This document shows, piece after piece, positions 1 through 8,259 of a DNA stretch of 64,000 nucleotides. This stretch comes from Lunularia cruciata. Its lineage: Eukaryota; Streptophyta; Marchantiopsida; Lunulariales; Lunulariaceae. Location: the NCBI GenBank assembly GCA_948567375.1, contig OX419758.1, forward strand, positions 16,621,001 through 16,685,000, written 5' to 3'. The position numbers and the translations under genes are program-made. Position 1 is the stretch's first letter; every line of letters starts with the position of its first letter. Below the pieces are notes generated by a model. The model saw only the letters and a program-made list of their open reading frames with translations, did no database searches and was not told the origin of the DNA.

Positions 1-209
1 CTACGCTGCTCTGCCAAACCAAGGCTCACAATCCAGGTCAAACAGTTCAGGTCCATAGCCTGACCTAACACCTGACGCCTGGATGCCTCTGACACTACTG
101 GAACAGCGGTAATACCGGTGCGAAAACCCATCGCCCGCTCTCTCTCATCAGCATTGGGCTCCACCAACTACTGTAACTGTGAGTCCCAAACAAGTCCAGG
201 TCCTCCCTC
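1..209 (-). pseudogene. Methyltransferase C-terminal end after two stops
   Basis: The same minus frame continues past TGA (210-212) and a second stop TAG (168-170). It then encodes DERERAMGF and LGQAMDLNCLTWI, which fit methyltransferase motifs IX-X, the end of the catalytic fold. The frame is still open at base 1. Both stops can be explained by C-to-T change in CGA and CAG codons. This copy therefore cannot make the full domain without readthrough. Confidence 0.65.
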
Positions 210-2762
210 TCAAAAAGCATGAGAGCCTGGGAAACTCATGAGTGTGGGAAATGCAGCTCTAGGCTGTCCAACTAGGTTCACCACTGCCATGGGTGACCTA
301 TCAGCCACTACCACTGTCTGAGACTGACGCCCAACATCCAAGATATCATCAACAAGAATGTGGTCCAGTCGCTGAATCCCATCATAAGCACGCTGTAGAA
401 CCTCTTTGGGTAAGAGGTTTGTCCACCAAAGACGAAGACGATGAGCCTGTGATCCCACTCTGGCTGCATCTAACAATACAGCAGGTCCCATCCATGAATG
501 GACCTGATGTGTACTCGCCACCACTCTAGTGCGAGAATCACCCATCAATGGAACGTTCTCCAAAAGGTAAGCTGGAGAAACAGACTGATGAACCTGGAGA
601 TGTCGTAGTATCCGTAACATCTCCCAAAACACACCAGAACGAGGATCCTGAAGACCCAAACCGCGGCCCGCACGTGTATGTCCCTGACATGGCCATCCAG
701 AAATCACCAAGTGAACATGCCCATGTCTCTCTAGGTCATGCGCTCCCAGTAAGGAAATGTCTCCTAGTAAGGCCTTCTGGTAACCTCTGACTGCTGACAT
801 CGGTAATAACTCCGGATACCGATAGGCCAAGTGTGCCACATGATGTAGAGAGACTCGCCTAGCAGTCTCATCTCTCTCTACATACAAGTACCTCTGTACT
901 CGGATACCCGCCTGTAATACCGCAGCTAGTCCGGTGCTGATCCCACCAAACAACTCCAATAGGCATATCCCCTCTACTGGATACTGCCAAGCAATGAGTG
1001 TGGTATCCAGAGGTGTCAAAGCAATCGCCTCTGGAGGCTCATCCTCACACTCATCCCCTGATGGTACGAAGGCTCCACTCCAAGCCTGCTGCACCAACTG
1101 ATCTGCATGCTGCTGCAATGCCTCCTCTGAACTCCACAATGGAACATCCAAGGTGGATGGAACAATCCCACTCGTACTCCATAGCCGAGTGATCTCCTCT
1201 GGTATTGGAGTATCCTCTGCATGGGCGTTCCCCTCCAACAAGTCACCAGGCCAAGTAACTGCACCGCTGAAAGCCAAAACTGATGCTGCCATGGTCCCGG
1301 ACTGTAGTGAGCCAAGACTGCCACTACTGAAGCGTACTGGTAGGCGACATACCCGTCCCTCACCAGACTGCCAACCAGGTCTATAAGAGGCTGTCTCCTC
1401 CCAATAGTCAATACTGAAACCCATAGGGTATAACACTGCTCCCCCAACTAGCACATCATAGGACTCAACTATCGTTGCAATAGCCTGAGCTCTCACCACC
1501 GAGCTATTAGTTGGATGACCAGGCTGAACCTGGACAACAAGCTCTCCACGTGTGATGTACTGTGTCGAACCACCACCAAGAGATGTCTGGATCTGAAATG
1601 GACACCTCTCCACATCAGTCTTCCGTAACTCCAGACCAACAACTGAAGCCTTCCCCAACATAAGGGGCTGCGCACCAGAGTCTAACAAGACTCTCTGTGG
1701 TGTATAGACCTTCCCTGAAGGTCCTACCAAACGAAAGATCCCCCTCTGGTTATCCAATAGGACAACACCAGGTGTAAACCGTGCTCTCTCAAAGGCCGGT
1801 CTAGCTGGCAACTCCTCCAGTCTAGCCGTTGCTGCCTGCCATAAACCACTGGTCGCTGAACGGATCCCATGCTCCTCAACCAAGTCAGCTCCACTACCAA
1901 CCACCTCTGCTCTAGTAGTAGGAACTGCACCATCCCTACTCTCACACAACGTGGCAGCCAACCGGAACACTGGGGCTGGGTCCACTCCCAATGTGAACAT
2001 GTCACTGGCTGAAAATAAAGGATGCCGCATAATCAGCTGAGCCGCCCCCAACATCATGCTAGACTCAATCTGTGTAGTAGCAGGTGGCTGACTAGCAGGT
2101 ACTCCATCAAGTACTCCATCACCACCTACCACACCTGCACTGGGACGTCTAGGAACCATGGATGTCGTCTGCAATGCCTCAGATAACGTGAAAGATTGGG
2201 GAAGTTTGACCTGTCTCCCAACCTCTCCTCTCTGTGGGTCCAACTCCACTGATGCTCCTCTAGGCTCTGGAGCACGTACTGCACTCCTAGTCACTGCTGC
2301 AGATGCATCCACCTGTGCTGCTCCGCACATGAAGTCCAAAGCATCTCTATCACCAGCATATGAGGTGGAAGCCTCAGCACCCGAATCTGATCTCCTATGA
2401 GCAATAGCCATACTAGCCAATCTCTGCTCCAACTGCTCAATCCGAGTAGCCATAGCTGTGTCAGAAGTAAGGGCAGGTACTGCACCCCTACTAGGTGTAG
2501 ATCCTCTACCACCACCTCTACCACCTCGTCCTCCATGAACTGGAGCTCCTCTACTACCTGCCATAGCAGCCCTACCACTCCGTAACTCCAGGTGTAGGTC
2601 AAAACACCGGTCACTAGTATGACCAAATCTATGGCAGTGCTCACACTGCCTCTGTGCTGGCTGTGATGCACCAGAGGTATCAGGTCCGCTGCCCTGAGTA
2701 CACTCTCTCTTATGGTGAGGTCCACCACAAGTCCAACAAGCAACACCACCACTCACTGGCTG
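210..2762 (-). CDS. Zinc knuckle, aspartic protease and cytosine-5 DNA methyltransferase polyprotein segment
   Basis: It continues the gag frame after UAG; the first Met is at 2756. Residues numbered from that Met: a variant zinc knuckle CWTCGGPHHKREC at 8-20 (C-x2-C-x3-H-x4-C), a canonical CCHC knuckle at ~38-51, a retropepsin-like protease with LLDSGAQP at ~355, and from ~595 a C5-cytosine methyltransferase. That domain shows motif I (ELFGGISTG), motif II (YVERD), motif IV with the catalytic Cys (GWPCQG, ~688), motif VI (LLENV, ~731) and a motif VIII-like RLRLWW (~773). The conserved core is present and in order, so the frame was recently active or selected. The enzyme would methylate DNA cytosine. 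A TGA at 210-212 cuts off the C-terminal motifs, which continue in frame to base 1. RT is not in the window. Confidence 0.8.
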   Translation of the reverse strand, partial: QPVSGGVACWTCGGPHHKRECTQGSGPDTSGASQPAQRQCEHCHRFGHTSDRCFDLHLELRSGRAAMAGSRGAPVHGGRGGRGGGRGSTPSRGAVPALTSDTAMATRIEQLEQRLASMAIAHRRSDSGAEASTSYAGDRDALDFMCGAAQVDASAAVTRSAVRAPEPRGASVELDPQRGEVGRQVKLPQSFTLSEALQTTSMVPRRPSAGVVGGDGVLDGVPASQPPATTQIESSMMLGAAQLIMRHPLFSASDMFTLGVDPAPVFRLAATLCESRDGAVPTTRAEVVGSGADLVEEHGIRSATSGLWQAATARLEELPARPAFERARFTPGVVLLDNQRGIFRLVGPSGKVYTPQRVLLDSGAQPLMLGKASVVGLELRKTDVERCPFQIQTSLGGGSTQYITRGELVVQVQPGHPTNSSVVRAQAIATIVESYDVLVGGAVLYPMGFSIDYWEETASYRPGWQSGEGRVCRLPVRFSSGSLGSLQSGTMAASVLAFSGAVTWPGDLLEGNAHAEDTPIPEEITRLWSTSGIVPSTLDVPLWSSEEALQQHADQLVQQAWSGAFVPSGDECEDEPPEAIALTPLDTTLIAWQYPVEGICLLELFGGISTGLAAVLQAGIRVQRYLYVERDETARRVSLHHVAHLAYRYPELLPMSAVRGYQKALLGDISLLGAHDLERHGHVHLVISGWPCQGHTRAGRGLGLQDPRSGVFWEMLRILRHLQVHQSVSPAYLLENVPLMGDSRTRVVASTHQVHSWMGPAVLLDAARVGSQAHRLRLWWTNLLPKEVLQRAYDGIQRLDHILVDDILDVGRQSQTVVVADRSPMAVVNLVGQPRAAFPTLMSFPGSHAF

Positions 2763-2768
2763 CTACTG
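2754..2768 (-). promoter_or_regulatory. In-frame UAG in a CAR-YYA readthrough context
   Basis: On the minus strand the codons read CAG UAG CAG CCA. The frame is open on both sides of this one stop, from gag into the zinc knuckle, protease and methyltransferase. UAG followed by CAR-YYA (here CAG-CCA) is the type I leaky-stop motif known from tobamoviruses. It may set the gag to gag-pol ratio. The alternative is a CAG to TAG mutation by cytosine deamination, because the preceding and following codons are also CAG and the element has other C-to-T-type stops. Confidence 0.55.
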
Positions 2769-3971
2769 CCCCGAAAATGAGGGTAAGGGTCTAACTCCAC
2801 TAGGCCCTCCACTCGCTCCATAGGATCTGGGCTGTCCACCCTGTCCTCGAAAACCAACTGGGCGTGGTGCACTCTGCTGCACTCTAGAAGAAGTCACAAC
2901 CGTGGATGAGGTCTCTCTACCAAATCCAGATGTCACCACTCTCTCCTCCACCATGTTGAGCTCAATACGCTCAGCCAAACCAAAGACTACTGCCAAAGTG
3001 GGCGAAGTAGCCTGCAACAACGTAGCATCACGAACTCTACGTCGCAACTCCCTGTCCAGTATCCCATACCAAAACTGGACTGCCTGGGCCTCAGTAACTC
3101 CCTGAGTGAAACTGATCAGCCGCCTCATGCGAGTGTATGCCTCGCGTAGGCTCTCTCCAGCCTTCCGCTGGAACTCCTGCAAGCTCCTCAGCTTGTCAGT
3201 CCGCACTCCCTGGTAGTTCTGCCTCAAACATAGGAAGAACTCAACCATGGGGTTAAACCCCGGTACCACACCACCTCCTGCAGCGGTACCTCCACTCGTA
3301 GTAGCACTATCTCCAGCTAGTGCACCTCCACTAGCTCCACCAACACTACTCGAGCTAGAACTCGTAGGTACAGCCGACCTACTCCTGGCCACCGAACCTG
3401 AAGTGATGGAGACATAGTGTGGAGACCAATACTGTCTCCATAACTCAATCTCCTCCAAATGAGCTCTCCTGAACTCATGGTAGTTGTCCATCGGTGGACC
3501 CTCCAAGTGCTGAAACAACCCCTTCCATGCCATGAAGGGTGTGAACAAAGTCGGGTTCCGCATCTGCTGCAGATCACACCAACTATCGAACTCCTGGATG
3601 AAGTCATCCAACTCAATGGTACCCACTGTACCAGAGTAACGCCTAGGGCCTTTGGAGGCCCCATAAATCTCGTCCATGTCCCACAACAACGGTGCGGACA
3701 CACCAAGTGCACTCTCAACTGAATCAGCTCCTGTGTCGAACTCCAACTCAGAGTCAATCTCCTCCCTCACTGGGACCTGAGATATAGGCTGATACCGAGC
3801 ACCACTCCGAGTAAACCCACTGCGTACTGCAGGGCTAACTCCTCTGGAATCTCCAAAGAACTTCGTCGTGACAAAGTAACCACACCAACAAACCTGAACC
3901 ACCAACTGCAACAGCAAGTCGCAACCGCAAGTGCCCCACCAAGTGCCAACACCACCGCGTGCCAACACCAA
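2763..3971 (-). CDS. Gag of the methyltransferase retrotransposon
   Basis: This 402-residue frame encodes the structural protein. Residues ~230-345 form a typical retrotransposon gag block: a FFLCLRQNYQ segment, then SLQEFQRKAGESLREAYTRM, then a conserved tryptophan-containing stretch ending near a leucine-rich helix. Residues ~200-225 are Ser/Gly/Thr-rich and look disordered. The zinc knuckles expected at the gag C-terminus are not here but lie immediately downstream in the same frame after a single UAG (2763-2765). The first Met gives an unusual Cys/Trp-rich start, and a later Met is possible. Confidence 0.75.
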   Translation of the reverse strand: MVLARGGVGTWWGTCGCDLLLQLVVQVCWCGYFVTTKFFGDSRGVSPAVRSGFTRSGARYQPISQVPVREEIDSELEFDTGADSVESALGVSAPLLWDMDEIYGASKGPRRYSGTVGTIELDDFIQEFDSWCDLQQMRNPTLFTPFMAWKGLFQHLEGPPMDNYHEFRRAHLEEIELWRQYWSPHYVSITSGSVARSRSAVPTSSSSSSVGGASGGALAGDSATTSGGTAAGGGVVPGFNPMVEFFLCLRQNYQGVRTDKLRSLQEFQRKAGESLREAYTRMRRLISFTQGVTEAQAVQFWYGILDRELRRRVRDATLLQATSPTLAVVFGLAERIELNMVEERVVTSGFGRETSSTVVTSSRVQQSAPRPVGFRGQGGQPRSYGASGGPSGVRPLPSFSGQ

Positions 3972-4148
3972 CTAAAACACCACCCACTAATGTAACTCTA
4001 ACCGAGATAACTACACTAGGGGAAGGGCAACCTGTAACCTGCCATCATAACACGCACTCTCACGGTCTGCAGGTCATCACTTCCTGCCTCACTGGAGAGA
4101 AACAAAGGTAGTCTGATTGGTCATCACTCCAGCCTCACCACCGAGAGC

Positions 4149-4162
4149 ACACCAGAGCACCA
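4149..4162 (-). other. Candidate primer binding site
   Basis: On the minus strand TGGTGCTCTGGTGT begins one base after the proposed LTR end, the usual position of a retrotransposon primer site, and starts with the TGG that pairs with a tRNA CCA end. It is not the initiator-Met type used by the gypsy elements at 19-30 kb, and I could not name the tRNA. Confidence 0.4.
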
Positions 4163-4438
4163 ATGCTCAAAAGTCAAGGCACCTCACACAAACGTGGTGC
4201 ACAAACAGGAAGTAGAGAATGGAGGGGATCCAATCACAAGAAATCTAAACAAAAACCCTCCATCTCATAACACAACACGGGACTGACTCTGTCACCATTT
4301 GGCATTTGACATAAGAGTAGTTCGTATCTAAGTCCTAAGCTACCAGGATCACCAAGAATGGGATCAAACTGCATCTCCTAGCCAAAGCTACATGTGTATA
4401 GATAACAGTGGCACAGTCACTATGACAACAAGTGAGGG

Positions 4439-4503
4439 TGGACCAGTTGGCTAGGGCACTAGTCTAGGAACAAGAGATCTAGGGGTCAAACCCTGTTGCG
4501 CAC
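4439..4503 (+). other. tRNA-like sequence with A-box and B-box inside the LTR
   Basis: TGGACCAGTTGG at 4439-4450 resembles the RNA polymerase III A-box, and GGGGTCAAACCC at 4492-4503 resembles a B-box, about 40 bases apart as in tRNA genes. No cloverleaf was established, so this is more likely a tRNA-derived SINE head or a chance match than a tRNA gene. It points opposite to the surrounding retroelement. Confidence 0.35.
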
Positions 4504-4624
4504 AATCTAGCAAGAAAGGCAGATTTTGCCAACCAATGACCAAGATCTACACTAAACTAGCTAGCCTCACGCCAGCAAGCTGGCTTGCTGGCCCTTCTAG
4601 GCCTTCGTAGCCTCTCATAGCCCA

Positions 4625-4805
4625 CAGCCCTATGCCTCGAAGCCTCGAAGCCTCGAAATGCCGAAATTCAGCCAAATGAGGCCTTTCTTGTTGCCACTTC
4701 GAACCTCCTCCAAAACTGGCGAAACTTCTCCAAATCTGCGAAACTCCTCCAAACTAGCGAAACTTCTCCAAATCTGGCCAAACAGCGAAACTCCTCCAAT
4801 TCTGG
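4625..4805. repeat. Short tandem repeats in the LTR
   Basis: AAGCCTCG is repeated three times near 4636-4660. From about 4696 a unit of roughly 20-25 bp of the form CGAAACTYCTCCAAAYCTGG recurs about five times with variation, forming a degenerate minisatellite. Confidence 0.7.
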
Positions 4806-5659
4806 CCCAAAATCTGACGTAAACCCTAAAGATGGATGTCCGCCAAATCCCCCGCTAACTTTCCACTCGAGCCAAATTGACAAAACGGGTTTTTCCAAAT
4901 CACAATTTCATGAGAAGAGCTTTCCAACTCCACCTTCAATTTCACTTTCTGAGCCCAACTCGCAGCAAATTGGTCCTGCCTTCACCTCCTGAGCTCAAAA
5001 TCACAACACTGCTCGAAAATTGCTCCTTCTTTGCTCGAAATTTGGCCAGCGCTTCCGCACACCGTCCGCCTAACTGCCAAATTTGCATCAACTACACGAG
5101 TTCTGCACACTAGGGAAACACAGAACCTGAATCGAGCTACCACGATCCACCGAGCTTGGAGATACCACCAACACTCAACGTTCCTGCACCCGATTTCCCC
5201 CTGACTTCACTTCTCTGATGTAATCAGATTGCTTAACATTCTCAACTCAACTCAACTCAGATCAGTACTTGATCTGTCACTCTATAAACTGCCAACAACT
5301 GGGCACTGATTACAGTCAAGCCACACCCACTCAAGCATAGAGAATCCAGGTGACGCTCGCCGGCCTCTGTCCACCATAGCCAGGAACTCGAAGGCTCAAC
5401 ATCAGAGAAGTGAGCTCTCTGGAGCTCACTTCGAAACTATACCCCCTGGACTCGAGCTAGCCCTGAAACCCTAACGGTCCCGCTGACGGCACACTCGACG
5501 GTGCAAACGGTGCAAAGTGACGGTGGGCCCCACCGTGAAGTCAGTACCCCGAACACGAAATCTAACCGTCGGAAAGTAGTCCCTGAGAAACAGCTAGAAT
5601 AACTCTAACTACCATCACTGGAACTCCAGTGTCCGAGCATCTAGATGCGGAACTACAAA

Positions 5660-6222
5660 TGGCGTGACAAGGCATACACTACAAGGTTTTATGGATACAA
5701 ACTTGGGAGGTGATATGGATACCAAAAGAAGTACCACATGGTATGTTTATACCATAGGTGGGACAACACGAAGTTGATTCTCATAGTTGCAAAAAATTAC
5801 TGTTTTGTCAATATGTTACAATTATTGAAGCTAGTAAGGACATGATTTGGTTACGTAACTTTCTAAAGGAGCTAGATGGAGAGAAAAATTGTAGTATTTT
5901 ATTCTTGGATAGTCAAAGTGCCATTCACTTAGCAAAGAATCTAATAATCTATGCTAAAACAAAACACATACAGTTGAGATATCATTTCATCCGAAAGTTA
6001 TTTGAGGATGGAAGTTTGTCATTTGAAAAGATTCAAGATGCTAAGAACTCTATTGATAAGTTGACAAAAATTGTCACTTCCGAAAAGTTAAAGCTATGTA
6101 TAAATTGGACTCCGAGGATAATTAGATAGTAATGTTGTAATGAATATGTAGATCAAACACAAGAAGTTTATTATCTTTTTGAAAGAGGTATCATCAAGAA
6201 GTATCCATCTCCAAGTGGGAGT
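5660..6222 (+). pseudogene. Decayed Ty1/copia RNase H end
   Basis: The translation contains GGDMDTKRSTTWYVYTIGG, then after frame breaks an open stretch at 5758-6129 with DMIWLRNFLKEL, LFLDSQSAIHLAKN and TKHIQLRYHFIRKL, the hallmark order of copia RNase H. Stops break the middle, and the upstream RT and integrase are absent, probably displaced by the methyltransferase element. A purine-rich tract CCAAGTGGGAG at 6211-6221 is the likely polypurine tract before the 3' LTR. Confidence 0.85.
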
Positions 6223-6612
6223 TGTTAGGATGTAGAGCCTAATCTGTCCGATTTGTCTCATCTATGATGTCTCATGGATGATCTACAGCTCAGATCATCC
6301 ATGGGATATATTGTCTAAGGTCAAGACAAATGTTTGACAATATAGGAAATCAAGGTGACATAATGAATGTTCGTTCTTCTTAGGTGCAATAGAAGATGGT
6401 AACCCTGCAACCTGCAAAGACAATTTGGCGAGGCATTGAATATATGTGCTTCGGTGAACAAGAATTAGAGGGGACTCTAAGTAACTTTGATTCGCATGAA
6501 GCTGGCCAGGAGAGATTTGATCTGATCAACAGAGGAGGAGATAAGGGATAGGAGAAGGGCAGATCAAAATAGACTCAAGAACAGATTGGACAAGGAAAGA
6601 GTTGGTCGGGAC

Positions 6613-6722
6613 AAAGCTTTCCATTGATTCTCTGTAAAACACCGTTCAAGGAATTTTACTCCCTCTCAAGTATAGGTTACAGAGAATCAATGGGAAGCTT
6701 TGAGAGGGAGTAAAATTCCTTG
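6613..6722. repeat. Interleaved inverted repeats A-B-A'-B'
   Basis: Arm A (6613-6637) pairs with A' (6677-6701) over 25 bases with one mismatch. Arm B (6647-6669) pairs perfectly with B' (6700-6722) over 23 bases. The arms interleave, so A/A' and B/B' helices would form a pseudoknot-like arrangement or alternative hairpins. Confidence 0.9.
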
Positions 6723-6781
6723 ATCGGTGTTGCTATGGCCCAATACAGGAGTAAAATTCTTTGATTGGTGTTGCTATGGCC
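6708..6781. repeat. Direct repeat, 33-bp unit
   Basis: GAGTAAAATTCCTTGATCGG... at 6708-6740 recurs at 6749-6781 with two changes; both copies end GTTGCTATGGCC. The first overlaps arm B' of the inverted repeat. Confidence 0.9.
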
Positions 6782-6930
6782 GAAAGAGTAAGTGACTCTA
6801 AACCAAGTTAATTCTTGTATATCTATTGATGTGTGTGAGTACAATTTTTCTACCTTTCCCTTTTCTCCCGATATGTCTTCCCTTCCCCCGCGCGGTTGAT
6901 CTCAATAGTTGAAGATTGTCATAAGAACAG

Positions 6931-8125
6931 ATCAATTAGTAGAGATGCCCCACATGGGGGAAAACTGAGAGTATATGATACTTTAATTTCTTCCATGGGG
7001 CATTGGGGCCGGGTTGCTACACAACTTGCCCACAAATTCGTGGAAAGTTGTCACACCCTAATCGAATGATCCAAAATGACCCAGCTGAAGAAGCCGACTC
7101 TATACTACTAACTGAATTCTGTTACGAGGGATGACCACGCCCCAATCTAATCACTCTTTTGGTTCAAACACTTGGGATGATAGTGTTGGAACTGCTCTGC
7201 AGAGGCTCTAAAACAAGGCAGGATAAAATGGAACATCTACAACTTCTTTGTGGAGAGCAACGTCTATTTTAAATTCATAGAGCTCTTGAAATTCTAAGAT
7301 GAACTTTTTTCATCTAGGTTGGCGCGGTTCGAGTTTCTTAAACTACGATATCCAATAACAAATAATCTCGCCAATATTTCACCTTCCCTTTTCTTGAGGA
7401 GCTAACGACACTCTCTGTGGTCTCCACACGTCAGCTTTACACATGACACGATCTATAATTTACCGGATGCGAGAACTCCCACGAAAAGAGAGGAGAGGAA
7501 CAAGTTGCAGACAAGCAAGATTAAACTCAAGATTTGCGCAACATCTTGTAAAATTGATGAAATCAATATATAATTGGCCACTCATGGAGTTCAACTGTTT
7601 GTCCCTAGACTTTTCTGGTCTGACTACTCCTATAATGGTGGATCGGTTGTCTCTTAATTACCATCCTCCAACTAGTTTCGTCATTCCTATTCAGAGCTTC
7701 GCGAACAACAGCTCCTCTAAGCCCTACCTAGTAGGACTCATTAGCGATCTCAGCTGAAAAGGCTGCTAATATATACACTATCCTTCCAAACATACTTCGA
7801 AAGAGGAGATATTACACACCCTGTTGCACTCATAGCCTTACCTGATAGAAGATGTCCTTCGGTAATTCTGGTGCCCAAAAAGCATGAGTTGATCTATACT
7901 AGTGAATTTGACCATGGAAACGCATGAAAATGACATTTTCTGAACAGAACTATCATCGTACTTATGCACAATCTTCCGCACAATAGATCAACTGCATCAA
8001 ATATTCAGATGGAAGAATTGGGCGACAGATTCTATTTGACATGTGGCCAGTATGAAAGCTGGTGAACATCATTCTTGGACGCACTGGAGCGAGGGAGATG
8101 AAACAACTACCGTCGTGCAGAGCCT
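6931..8125. other. No recognised gene
   Basis: There are several ORFs under 105 codons, the longest at 7443-7757, but no domain, repeat or codon pattern I recognise. The right end may include the 3' UTR of the minus-strand DUF3537 gene. Confidence 0.5.
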
Positions 8126-8259
8126 TTAAGTTACAAATGTGTTTCCGAGAATAGACAAGGCAAGCGTCAACTCAATGCCAAACAGAGCGTAGACAAAACC
8201 GCGGTCCAGAACAAAACCAAAGAGCGAAATGCCTGCATTGGAAAACTGCAGGTAGTTCA
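8126..8259 (-). other. Alternative last exon 4b of the DUF3537 gene
   Basis: The acceptor is GGTTTATGCTGCAG. In the same phase it encodes V-NYLQFSNAGISLFGFVLD and a different hydrophobic helix ending GNTFVT and TAA: 43 residues plus the split Val. The start-to-start distance to 4a is 163 bases. The first 12 residues are identical in 4a and 4b, while the following helix differs at many sites, including the two positions before the shared FGI. Confidence 0.85.

Larger units (their letters stand above)
1..5639 (-). mobile_element. 5' part of an LTR retrotransposon carrying a DNA methyltransferase
   Basis: Read on the minus strand the order is LTR (5639-4164), primer-binding-like site, leader, gag, in-frame UAG, two zinc knuckles, aspartic protease and cytosine-5 DNA methyltransferase, and then the window ends. 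RT, RNase H, integrase and the 3' LTR would lie beyond base 1 and are not seen. Gag and a DSG protease identify an LTR retroelement; the Ty3/gypsy class is inferred from gag style and gene order, not from RT. The right border abuts a decayed copia RNase H region, so it probably inserted there. Methyltransferase genes inside retrotransposons are known from dinoflagellates and charophyte algae, so this may be a land-plant or algal relative of the latter. At least two late stops show this copy is decaying. Confidence 0.8.
4164..5639 (-). repeat. Candidate 5' LTR (~1.48 kb) of the methyltransferase element
   Basis: The block begins TGCTC and ends GAGCA on the plus strand, a perfect 5-bp terminal inverted repeat of TG...CA type. 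The primer-binding-like site lies one base inside its gag-proximal end. It fills the space between the gag leader and the copia remnant and has no long ORF. It holds a short tandem repeat and a tRNA-like promoter pair. The second LTR is outside the window, so the borders cannot be confirmed by comparison. Confidence 0.5.
6223..6930 (+). repeat. Probable copia 3' LTR
   Basis: TGTTAGGATGTAGAGCC starts one base after the purine tract of the copia remnant, as expected for its 3' LTR. The right end is not fixed because the partner LTR is missing, and 6930 is an estimate. It contains an interleaved inverted repeat (6613-6722) and a 33-bp direct repeat. Confidence 0.5.

Noticed and set aside
1016-1447. 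A 143-codon minus ORF overlapping the methyltransferase frame
   Set aside because: It lies in a different frame of a segment whose main frame has clear protease and methyltransferase motifs; its own translation has no domain.
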